A stretch of 10,097 nucleotides of DNA, from positions 1 to 10,097 of the forward strand of contig JALHPW010000127.1 of assembly GCA_022842255.1 (NCBI GenBank), written 5' to 3'. Positions 1-5,670 of the stretch are shown here, piece by piece (positions within the stretch are counted from its first letter, which is position 1; every line of letters starts with the position of its first letter). The notes under the pieces are model-generated. The model was not told where the DNA came from. It made no database searches and saw nothing but the letters and a program-made list of their open reading frames with translations. Position numbers and translations under genes: made by a program. The DNA comes from Saprospiraceae bacterium (GTDB taxonomy: Bacteria > Bacteroidota > Bacteroidia > Chitinophagales > Saprospiraceae).

Positions 1-832
1 TCAAAGGCGGCACCAAAGCAATTGGCATTTCGGTCAGGTACCACCAAAAGGGCGACACCCCGAAATTGGCGGCCTTTCCTTCCATAATGTTGGAGAAAAA
101 ATAATTGTAAGGGGCACATACCCATTCGCCGTACAGCCAAAAGTCAGTGATAACCCCAGCTCCTACCGCTAGTAAAGCGCCGAGGGCCAAAGCCGTCCAA
201 CTGAGCAAGCCAGGCCTTTTTTGGAACACCAACCATGCGCCCAGCCCGAGCCCGGCGAACGCGATTTGATAGCGAAAAAAAAAGGATAGTCCCAAAAGCA
301 ATCCTGCAAGTAGTAATTGCCAACTAAACCTGTTTTTTTGAGATTCAAGTTGTTGGAGCAAAAGCAATAAGCCCCCAAAAAAACTGATTGCAGAAGTGTT
401 TTCGGAAGAAAAACGCACGTTCAAATACGGCATCAGCCAAAAAAACAGCAGGCCTATGCGCATCCAACGGACCGTATTTGGGTTTTTAAAATCTCGTTCC
501 AGCCATTCGAACCACTTCCAATAAACAAACAAAGCCGCAGCGCCGCAGAGCAGGCGCATCAGGAACACCTGTACAAATGGGTTAGATACCCCGATGGTTT
601 TGGCTGCTACTACCATGCAGTAGGCAATAAATGGCTGCAAACCAGGGCGCATTTGTGCTGGAAACTCCCAGGGCAGGTCGATTGCAGGGATGTTCCCAAG
701 TTTGTAATTGGCAAATTCCCAAATCTGAAAATGCTCATCGGGATGGTGATACCCTATTGTACACCACGCAGCAAGGGCACAGAGCAAAGCGCCTGCCAAG
801 AGCAGGGTGCGATCAGTAAGGTTTGGCAACAT
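1..832 (-). CDS. GT22-family (PIG-B/ALG9-like) mannosyltransferase, C-terminus outside window
   Basis: The frame is open from the ATG at 832-830 to the left edge, giving 277 complete codons of an unfinished protein. Residues about 9-27 form a first membrane helix, followed by HHPDEHFQIWEF at 29-40. This matches the HPDE-[YH]-[WF]-Q motif in the first lumenal/periplasmic loop of GT-C, family 22 mannosyltransferases such as PIG-B, where the acidic residue is catalytic (here D32/E33). LPWEF (53-57) and MRPGLQPFI (61-69) also fit that family. Further hydrophobic helices lie near 87-105, 124-137, 147-160, 172-187, 190-203 and 212-228. The family uses polyprenol-linked mannose at the membrane; the bacterial acceptor is unknown. 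An in-frame stop at 914-916 and no better start support this ATG. Family assignment is fairly secure, substrate is not. Confidence 0.82.
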   Translation of the reverse strand, partial: MLPNLTDRTLLLAGALLCALAAWCTIGYHHPDEHFQIWEFANYKLGNIPAIDLPWEFPAQMRPGLQPFIAYCMVVAAKTIGVSNPFVQVFLMRLLCGAAALFVYWKWFEWLERDFKNPNTVRWMRIGLLFFWLMPYLNVRFSSENTSAISFFGGLLLLLQQLESQKNRFSWQLLLAGLLLGLSFFFRYQIAFAGLGLGAWLVFQKRPGLLSWTALALGALLAVGAGVITDFWLYGEWVCAPYNYFFSNIMEGKAANFGVSPFWWYLTEMPIALVPPL

Positions 833-876
833 GGTGGGATAGACGGGTGTTAGGGGGCGCGAAGTTAGGAACTTGT

Positions 877-884
877 CAAAAATA
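877..884 (-). promoter_or_regulatory. Candidate Bacteroidota -7 element for the mannosyltransferase gene
   Basis: Read on the minus strand this is TATTTTTG, an exact match to the Bacteroidota -7 consensus TAnnTTTG. A TTG lies 24 bases upstream (909-911 on the plus strand), slightly farther than the usual spacing, so the -33 part is weak. Initiation here would give a leader of roughly 40 bases. The preceding terminator (927-964) makes an independent promoter sensible. Confidence 0.35.
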
Positions 885-926
885 CCTCGAAAAAGTAGTT
901 GAAAAGCACAAGCCTAAATCCAAAAG

Positions 927-964
927 CAAAGCGGCAACCCCATGGAATCAGGGTTGCCGCTTTG
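927..964 (-). terminator. Intrinsic terminator downstream of the second ompH gene
   Basis: A perfect 14-bp inverted repeat (927-940 with 951-964) with core arms GCGGCAACCC/GGGTTGCCGC encloses a 10-base loop. On the minus strand the stem runs into TTTGCTTTTGG, a moderate U-rich tail. It sits about 40 bases after the ompH stop codon and before the mannosyltransferase promoter region, so it should end ompH transcription. The plus-strand tail is poorer. Confidence 0.75.
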
Positions 965-1004
965 GCTTAAATGTCTTGGTGGTTGGCGTATAAGGCGCTC
1001 AATA

Positions 1005-1511
1005 TCAATTAGATATCCCGAGCTTTGCCTTTACCAGGTTGGTTACATCCAAGGATTCGTCCGCGTACAGGAATACATTGGTGCTTTGATCGAAGACAAA
1101 CATAAACTGATTTTCTTTGGCTACATCGGCCATGGCAGTGTTCACCCGATCCAGGATTGGGGCAAACAAAGCCTCGCGCTTTGCCGCGAGTTTTTCATAT
1201 ACCTCCTGTTCGTACTTGGCGATGGTGGCTTCTTCTTCCTTTAGTTTGGCCGATTGGATTTCAAGTTCCTTTGGCGAAATATTACCTTGATCTTGTTTGC
1301 GCTGCAATTCTGCGGCCTTGTCTTGCAGGGCTTTGACCATTTCCTGGCCCTTTTTGGTGAGTTGGGTCTGGAAGGCCTGCAAATCACTATCAGCCGCTTT
1401 GACTTCCGGGATTTGGGTTAAAAGCAACCCAGAGTTGCAGTAACCAAATTTTTGGGAAAAAGCCAAGGTGCCAATCATGAGGCCCAGGGCTAGGAGAAAA
1501 AATTTCTTCAT
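1005..1511 (-). CDS. OmpH/Skp-family periplasmic chaperone (second of a tandem pair)
   Basis: This 168-residue protein begins MKKFFLLALGLMIGTLAFSQ, a Sec signal peptide probably cut near residue 20. A charged, Gln/Lys/Glu-rich stretch of about residues 35-110 follows, expected to form the long helical coiled-coil arms of Skp. The C-terminal part (FMFVFDQSTNVFLYADESLDVTNLV) is the conserved OmpH tail. Skp trimers hold unfolded outer-membrane proteins in the periplasm and deliver them for insertion. The ATG at 1511-1509 was chosen because it places the Lys-Lys n-region at the start; a TTG six bases upstream is possible but adds nothing. It lies 107 bases after the upstream ompH paralogue and is probably cotranscribed, with a heptamer hairpin between them. 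No bamA is visible in the window. Confidence 0.88.
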   Translation of the reverse strand: MKKFFLLALGLMIGTLAFSQKFGYCNSGLLLTQIPEVKAADSDLQAFQTQLTKKGQEMVKALQDKAAELQRKQDQGNISPKELEIQSAKLKEEEATIAKYEQEVYEKLAAKREALFAPILDRVNTAMADVAKENQFMFVFDQSTNVFLYADESLDVTNLVKAKLGISN

Positions 1512-1537
1512 TATCAATGTGTTAGAATGTTATTGAG

Positions 1538-1616
1538 TTTAGGGTTTAGAGGTTTAGGGTTTAGGGTTTAGGCACAAATCGTGGACCTAAACCCTAAAAC
1601 CCTAAACAACTAAACC
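1538..1616. repeat. TTTAGGG heptamer inverted repeat (long hairpin) between the ompH genes
   Basis: The left arm (1538-1572) is five units of the heptamer TTTAGGG, one reading TTTAGAG and the last truncated, with one inserted G. The right arm (1586-1616) carries the complementary CCCTAAA units. Pairing gives 13 bp next to a 13-base loop (1573-1585), a one-base bulge at 1599, 8 bp, a 2x2 mismatch and then 7 more bp, 28 bp in all. It starts two bases beyond the upstream ompH stop codon and ends about 30 bases before the next ATG, so it nearly fills the intercistronic space. It could be an intergenic repeat family or an RNA structure affecting expression of the second gene. It has no U tract and is not a typical terminator. 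Confidence 0.85.
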
Positions 1617-1618
1617 AA

Positions 1619-2134
1619 TCAACCCTTCTTCAAAAGGGCTTTCACGTCTTCGGTTTTGTCATTTTTTTTGTCGGCGTACAACATCCCGGATGCGCTGCCT
1701 TTGTCAAAGATGTACTCAAAACCTTTGTCCTGCGCAAAACGCTCAATGGTGGTGTACACTTTGTCCTGGATGGGTTTTACAAGCTCCTCGCGTTTTTTGA
1801 ACAAGCCACCTTCAGGGCCGAATTTTAGGCGCTGCATTTCGCGTACCTCTTTCTCTTTGGCCATGATTTCCTCTTCGCGGGATTTTTTCATTTCCTCGCT
1901 GAGCAATACCTGCTCGGCTTGAAACTTGCTGTACATGCCTTTTACCTTGTCTTGCTCTTGTGCAATCTCTTGGCGCCAGGCTGTGGCGACTTTATCCAAT
2001 TGTTCTTGAGCTTTTTGGTATTCGGGTAGACTTTCCAGTACGGCCGTAACGTCTACATAAGCAATACGTTGTGCCTGGGCGAATGCCATAAGGCCAAGCA
2101 CGAAAAGGGCAGTCGAAGCGATTCTTTTAAACAT
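1619..2134 (-). CDS. OmpH/Skp-family periplasmic chaperone (first of a tandem pair)
   Basis: This 171-residue protein starts MFKRIASTALFVLGLMAFAQA, a clear Sec signal peptide with probable cleavage after AQA, followed by QRIAYVDVTAVLESLPEY, the typical N-terminal strand of OmpH/Skp. Residues about 38-110 are strongly charged and heptad-like (EEMKKSREEEIMAKEKEVREM), consistent with the chaperone's coiled-coil arms. The C-terminal FEYIFDKGSASGMLYADKKNDKTEDV matches the family's closing strand and helix. The role is carrying outer-membrane proteins across the periplasm. The ATG at 2134-2132 is preferred over a TTG 27 bases upstream, whose extra residues RDKSTTTT would put a polar stretch before the signal peptide. 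Tandem ompH copies are common in Bacteroidota, often beside bamA, but here the upstream neighbour is the divergent hutH. Confidence 0.88.
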   Translation of the reverse strand: MFKRIASTALFVLGLMAFAQAQRIAYVDVTAVLESLPEYQKAQEQLDKVATAWRQEIAQEQDKVKGMYSKFQAEQVLLSEEMKKSREEEIMAKEKEVREMQRLKFGPEGGLFKKREELVKPIQDKVYTTIERFAQDKGFEYIFDKGSASGMLYADKKNDKTEDVKALLKKG

Positions 2135-2153
2135 GGTTGTTGTTGTTGATTTG

Positions 2154-2180
2154 TCACGCAAAACGTGATGAGGTTTTGCG
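2154..2180. repeat. Two overlapping inverted repeats just upstream of the first ompH gene
   Basis: CGCAAAAC (2157-2164) and GTTTTGCG (2173-2180) form a perfect 8-bp inverted repeat with an 8-base spacer. Overlapping it, TCACG (2154-2158) and CGTGA (2164-2168) can form a 5-bp stem with a CAAAA loop. The two foldings exclude each other. They lie 20-46 bases before the ompH ATG, in the likely untranslated leader or at an operator. The pairing is seen directly; a function is speculative. Confidence 0.4.
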
Positions 2181-2230
2181 TTGGTTGATTTGTTGATTTG
2201 TGGTAGGGAGCCTATTCTGATTTTAATTTT

Positions 2231-2252
2231 TGGCCCAGCTTTTCATGGGCCA
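2231..2252. repeat. 7-bp hairpin in the ompH-hutH spacer
   Basis: TGGCCCA (2231-2237) and TGGGCCA (2246-2252) are perfect complements around an 8-base loop. Neither strand has a good T run directly after the stem, so it is not a convincing intrinsic terminator. It lies about 100 bases upstream of the ompH ATG. Confidence 0.4.
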
Positions 2253-2286
2253 GTGCCTTAATTTCTCAAAGGTTCCTTTTCAGGGT

Positions 2287-2294
2287 CAAAAGTA
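2287..2294 (-). promoter_or_regulatory. Candidate -7 element for the ompH pair
   Basis: On the minus strand the bases read TACTTTTG, an exact TAnnTTTG match about 150 bases upstream of the ompH ATG. No TTG is found at the expected distance upstream, so this rests on the -7 box alone. Confidence 0.25.
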
Positions 2295-2350
2295 GGACAT
2301 CGCTGGACTTTTGGCAGCGTTCTGATGCAAGGTACTTGAGGGAGGTTGTC

Positions 2351-2358
2351 TAATTTTG
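2351..2358 (+). promoter_or_regulatory. Candidate -7 element for hutH
   Basis: TAATTTTG matches the Bacteroidota -7 consensus TAnnTTTG exactly, but no well-spaced TTG precedes it. It would give hutH an untranslated leader of nearly 290 bases, so a nearer unrecognised promoter is possible. Confidence 0.22.
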
Positions 2359-2645
2359 AAAAAAAAATTTAGCAAACAAAAACCAACCTGTTCATTTTCA
2401 TAAAATTATGGAGGAGCAACGGACTTTCCTGAACTAGACCTTAACCTCAGATTAACCGCGTTTTTGTTGAAATTAACAAGGTGATTTCGCGGTGAAGCTG
2501 CTTTCCCTATATCCAGTTGGTCCTTTTTGCGCCAATCGGGCCTTATTTTCCAGGGCTGAATGAGCCGCTTTGAATCTGTCGGTGATTGGAGCGCGTGCTT
2601 TTATTACCTTCGCCGCCCGAATTTCTGACCTAGCTAAATGGCACC

Positions 2646-4127
2646 ATGACCCACCACATAAGTCCTGACCATCTATCCCTCGATCAAGTAGGGGAAATCC
2701 TGTCAAGCCAATCTGCCCTAGCGCTTTCCGCCGAATCTTCCACCCGTATCCGCCATTGCCGCGAATATCTGGAACAGAAATTGGCCAGCAACGACCAATT
2801 GTTTTATGGTATCAATACCGGCTTTGGCTCGCTCTGCGATGTCCGTATCTCTGCCGCCGACCTCGAACAACTCCAACACAATCTGGTAGTTAGCCATGCC
2901 GCCGGAATGGGCGATACGGTACCTCAGGAGGTACTACGCCTCATGCTTTTGCTCAAAATCCAGAGCCTTTCCTATGGGCACAGTGGTGTGCGAGAAGTGG
3001 TGGTACAGCGCCTCATCGACTTTTACAATGCAGGGGTTTTGCCGGTTGTTTTTGAACTGGGCTCCCTTGGCGCCTCCGGCGACCTGGCTCCATTGGCCCA
3101 TTTAAGCCTGCCGCTCATCGGCTTGGGGGAGGTTTGGTATGAGGGCCGCCGCCAGCCCTCGGCGGAGGTATTAAAAAAACTAGGTTGGCAGACACTGCGT
3201 TTTCAAGCAAAGGAGGCACTCGCGCTGCTCAATGGAACCCAATTTTCGGCAGCTTACGCTACTTGGAGCCTGCTTGAAGCCCGGCGTTTGGCGGATCAGG
3301 CTGATTTGAACGCGGCCATTGCTTTTGACGCCTTCAATTGTCGGCTCTCTCCTTTGGACGCGCATATCCATCAGGTGCGACCACATAAAGGACAAATTTC
3401 GACCGCTCAAAAATTACTTAAACTCCTGGAAAACAGCGAGATAGCACAGGCTGAAAAAACGGCGGTTCAAGATCCATACGCCTTTCGATGTGTGCCACAA
3501 GTACATGGTGCCAGCCGCGATGCGATTGCCCATATTGAAAAAATGCTGGTGACGGAACTCAATTCCGTGACAGACAACCCCAATCTTTTTCCAGACGACG
3601 ACTTGATTGTTTCAGGGGGGAATTTTCACGCACAACCCTTGGCTTTGCCACTGGATTATTTGGCCATTGCGCTCTCTGAACTGGGTAGCATTTCCGAGCG
3701 CAGGGTGTATCAAATGATTGGTGGGCAGCGTGGTTTGCCGGCATTTTTGACCGATGACCCCGGCTTGCATTCCGGAATGATGATTGCGCAATACACTGCT
3801 GCTGCCATTGTCAACCAAAACAAAACACTCTGTGCCCCCGCCTCCACAGATAGTATCGTGAGCTGCAATGGACAAGAAGACCATGTGAGTATGGCCGCCA
3901 ATGCCGCCACCAAAGCAAGACGGGTGGTGCTCAACCTCGAACGCTTGCTGGCCATCGAATTTATGACTGGGATGCAAGCCTTGGAATATCGCCGTCCCTT
4001 AAAGTCCTCTCCCTTGATTGAAAAAATCAGGACTGCCTACCGTCAGGTCGTGCCGCGTTTGGAAGCCGACCGGGTACTGAGCGAAGACATGGAAAAGACG
4101 CTAGGCTTTTTGCGAGAAAGACATTGA
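2646..4127 (+). CDS. hutH: Histidine ammonia-lyase
   Basis: This 493-residue protein has the full length of HutH (about 500). It deaminates L-histidine to trans-urocanate, the first step of histidine degradation, in the cytoplasm. GSLGASGDLAPLAHL contains Ala143-Ser144-Gly145, which cyclise to the electrophilic MIO cofactor at the position seen in Pseudomonas HutH. Other active-site marks are YGINTGFG (Tyr54), SHAAG (83-87), NGTQ (196-199), QDPYAFRCVPQVHG (275-288) and QEDHVSM (410-416). The Ser-His pair at 83-84 favours histidine over phenylalanine as substrate; tyrosine cannot be fully excluded. The ATG at 2646 puts the family's N-terminus in register. No hutU, hutI, hutG or hutC homologue is in the window, so here it is a single-gene unit, divergent from ompH and convergent with the reductase gene. 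Confidence 0.93.
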   Translation: MTHHISPDHLSLDQVGEILSSQSALALSAESSTRIRHCREYLEQKLASNDQLFYGINTGFGSLCDVRISAADLEQLQHNLVVSHAAGMGDTVPQEVLRLMLLLKIQSLSYGHSGVREVVVQRLIDFYNAGVLPVVFELGSLGASGDLAPLAHLSLPLIGLGEVWYEGRRQPSAEVLKKLGWQTLRFQAKEALALLNGTQFSAAYATWSLLEARRLADQADLNAAIAFDAFNCRLSPLDAHIHQVRPHKGQISTAQKLLKLLENSEIAQAEKTAVQDPYAFRCVPQVHGASRDAIAHIEKMLVTELNSVTDNPNLFPDDDLIVSGGNFHAQPLALPLDYLAIALSELGSISERRVYQMIGGQRGLPAFLTDDPGLHSGMMIAQYTAAAIVNQNKTLCAPASTDSIVSCNGQEDHVSMAANAATKARRVVLNLERLLAIEFMTGMQALEYRRPLKSSPLIEKIRTAYRQVVPRLEADRVLSEDMEKTLGFLRERH

Positions 4128-4146
4128 ACGGGAGAACTGCAAAGTT

Positions 4147-4162
4147 TAAACCTTTCGGTTTA
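4147..4162. terminator. Weak hairpin between convergent hutH and reductase genes
   Basis: TAAACC (4147-4152) and GGTTTA (4157-4162) pair perfectly around the loop TTTC. It lies in the 43-base gap between two convergent stop codons, where a bidirectional terminator is expected. The stem is AT-rich; the minus-strand side continues into AAACTTTG and the plus-strand side lacks a U run. The call relies mostly on position. Confidence 0.35.
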
Positions 4163-4170
4163 TGCCCTGC

Positions 4171-5190
4171 TTACCCTAGCCCTTCAATACCGGTTACGGT
4201 TGTGTATTTGAACGAGAGTTTTTTGTCCGGATGCACAATGTTGAATGCCGATTGACAGGCCAAAGTAGCTTCGTGGAACCCACAAAGAATCAACTTCAGT
4301 TTGCCGGGATAGGTATTGATATCGCCAATGGCAAAAATGCCTGGCACGTTGGTAGCATAATCGAAGGTGTTGACCTCAATGGCGTTTTTGTCGACCGTCA
4401 ATCCCCATTCCGCAATGGGGCCAAGTTTGGGGGTGAGGCCAAATAGTGGCACAAAATGGTCGGCGGGCAATTGGCTTTCACCCTCGGTATCATGGAGCAC
4501 TGTCAAACTTTCCAGTTTTCCATTCCCTTGTAAACCAGTGATTTGTGCATTGGTAATGAGGCGTACCCGACCTTTTTCGACCAGGTGTTGCACTTTTTCC
4601 ACACTGTCCAGGGCACCACGAAATTCCGTGCGCCGGTGAATGAGCGTGATTTCTTTGGCGACATTGGCGAGGTAAATGGTCCAGTCAAGGGCAGAGTCGC
4701 CGCCCCCGGCAATGACCACGCGCTGACCTTGGTACATCTCTGGGTTGCGGACAAAATATTCCACCCCGTGGTCTTCAAAGGCCGCAATGTTGTCGATGGG
4801 TGGTTTTCGAGGCTCAAAACTGCCCAATCCGCCTGCAATGAAAATAACGGGGGCCAGGTGCCGAACTCCGCGTTGGGTGGTTACCAACCAGCGTCCATCC
4901 GCTTGTTTTTCAATGCTTTCGGCGCGTTCGCTGAGGGTAAAACCGGGCTGGAAAGGCTCGATTTGTTTCATCAGGTTTTTTACCAAATCTCCGGCCAGGA
5001 CACTTGGGTAGCCTGGGATGTCGTAGATGGGTTTTTTCGGGTAAATTTCGGTCAACTGACCACCTGGTTGGGGCAGGATGTCAATGAGATGGCATCGCAA
5101 TTTGAGCAAACCGGCTTCAAAAACGGCAAATAATCCAACGGGACCTGCGCCTATGATGATAATGTCAGTCTCGATAGTTTGTGTCGTCAT
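4171..5190 (-). CDS. Ferredoxin/flavodoxin--NADP(+) reductase, thioredoxin-reductase-like (YumC type)
   Basis: This 339-residue flavoprotein transfers electrons between NADPH and ferredoxin or flavodoxin in the cytoplasm. GAGPVG (14-19) is the FAD dinucleotide-binding loop, followed by the family signature PGGQLTEIYPKKPIYDIPGYP (42-62). GGGDSALDW (162-170) binds NADPH, with HRR (185-187) probably contacting the 2'-phosphate. FAIGDINTYPGKLKLILCGFHEA (286-308) is the second FAD motif. The CxxC pair of true thioredoxin reductases is absent at the position after the NADPH fold, which together with the C-terminal YTTVTG tail supports the ferredoxin reductase type 2 family. The ATG at 5190 leaves a short MTTQTIETD before the first strand; a TTG 21 bases upstream would add an atypical extension. 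It follows the small membrane-protein gene by 64 bases, probably in one operon. Confidence 0.9.
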   Translation of the reverse strand: MTTQTIETDIIIIGAGPVGLFAVFEAGLLKLRCHLIDILPQPGGQLTEIYPKKPIYDIPGYPSVLAGDLVKNLMKQIEPFQPGFTLSERAESIEKQADGRWLVTTQRGVRHLAPVIFIAGGLGSFEPRKPPIDNIAAFEDHGVEYFVRNPEMYQGQRVVIAGGGDSALDWTIYLANVAKEITLIHRRTEFRGALDSVEKVQHLVEKGRVRLITNAQITGLQGNGKLESLTVLHDTEGESQLPADHFVPLFGLTPKLGPIAEWGLTVDKNAIEVNTFDYATNVPGIFAIGDINTYPGKLKLILCGFHEATLACQSAFNIVHPDKKLSFKYTTVTGIEGLG

Positions 5191-5254
5191 GCAAAATGGG
5201 GCGAAGTTCAATTCGCCTAAACGTGTTTGAGGAGAAAAAGTTAAGCCCTATGGT

Positions 5255-5650
5255 TCAACGTCTCCTTTCTTGTAAATAATTTCTTCGCCTGCCCTTGGGC
5301 GAAACAAAAATTTCTTTGGCCCAGCGGCCTGTCAAAGCCCCCAAAGCTCCAATCAAAGCGCCCAATAATCCGCTGGCCAACATCAATTGCCCACCTTGAA
5401 CGCCCATGAACAACTGCCCCACTTTAGCGGAGAGCAGCCCTCCATTGGCGCTGTCTGCGTACCAGGCGTTTGAGTACCAGAGTAAAAATCCACCTGAAAG
5501 GCCTGCAAAAAAGGCTGCGGAAGCACTTTGGGAGATTGTCCAGCCAATGCCTGCGGCTATGAACGCAAGCGACCACCAGGGCAATCCGAGGTGGCAAAGG
5601 TTGCCCAAAATGAAAATCAGTAATATCGCGAGGAGGGTGTTTTTCATCAT
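5255..5650 (-). CDS. Small four-helix membrane protein of unknown function
   Basis: The 131-residue product is very hydrophobic, with predicted helices near residues 4-20, 24-41, 43-60 and 86-108, the last a glycine/alanine-rich segment (ASGLLGALIGALGALTG) suited to tight helix packing. A strongly basic tail (KGRRRNYLQERRR) would stay in the cytoplasm by the positive-inside rule. I recognise no catalytic motif or named family. Its start is 20 bases after the stop codon of the acylase gene, so cotranscription is likely. Two adjacent ATG codons (5650 and 5647) are both possible starts. The reading frame is supported by its coherent hydrophobic pattern and fit in the operon; function could be a structural or accessory membrane component. 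Confidence 0.75.
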   Translation of the reverse strand: MMKNTLLAILLIFILGNLCHLGLPWWSLAFIAAGIGWTISQSASAAFFAGLSGGFLLWYSNAWYADSANGGLLSAKVGQLFMGVQGGQLMLASGLLGALIGALGALTGRWAKEIFVSPKGRRRNYLQERRR

Positions 5651-5670
5651 CCAAAAGATTGATTTTAATT

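Larger units (their letters stand above)
2135..2645. other. Long divergent intergenic spacer between ompH and hutH
   Basis: I find no credible gene in these 511 bases. It holds the inverted repeats beside ompH (2154-2180), a 7-bp hairpin TGGCCCA/TGGGCCA (2231-2252), candidate -7 boxes for each direction, an AT-rich stretch around 2350-2410, and TTAACC twice at an 11-base interval (2441-2446 and 2452-2457), one helical turn apart. A minus-strand open frame overlapping the hutH start has no recognisable character and a composition typical of chance. The spacer probably carries the promoters and leaders of both flanking genes. Confidence 0.6.

Noticed and set aside
942..1244. A 100-codon plus-strand open frame that begins in the terminator loop
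   Set aside because: It lies antisense to the ompH tail and starts inside a terminator hairpin; a chance frame.
1543..1616. The heptamer hairpin as a rho-independent terminator between the ompH genes
   Set aside because: No run of T follows the stem on the minus strand, and the arms are repeat-like instead of GC-rich.
2408..2437. A nine-codon ORF (MEEQRTFLN) in the hutH leader
   Set aside because: No histidine codons and no adjacent attenuator stem, so a leader-peptide role is unsupported.
2473..2706. A 77-codon minus-strand open frame overlapping the hutH start
   Set aside because: It has no hydrophobic or domain pattern, overlaps the N-terminus of a confident gene and lacks a promoter-like upstream.
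4543..5133. A 196-codon plus-strand open frame opposite the reductase gene
   Set aside because: It mirrors the conserved flavoprotein coding region and has no domain character.
4171..5190. Thioredoxin reductase as the identity of the flavoprotein
   Set aside because: The redox-active CxxC after the NADPH motif is missing, while the GGQLTEIYP and YPGKLKLILCGFHEA segments fit the ferredoxin reductase type 2 family.
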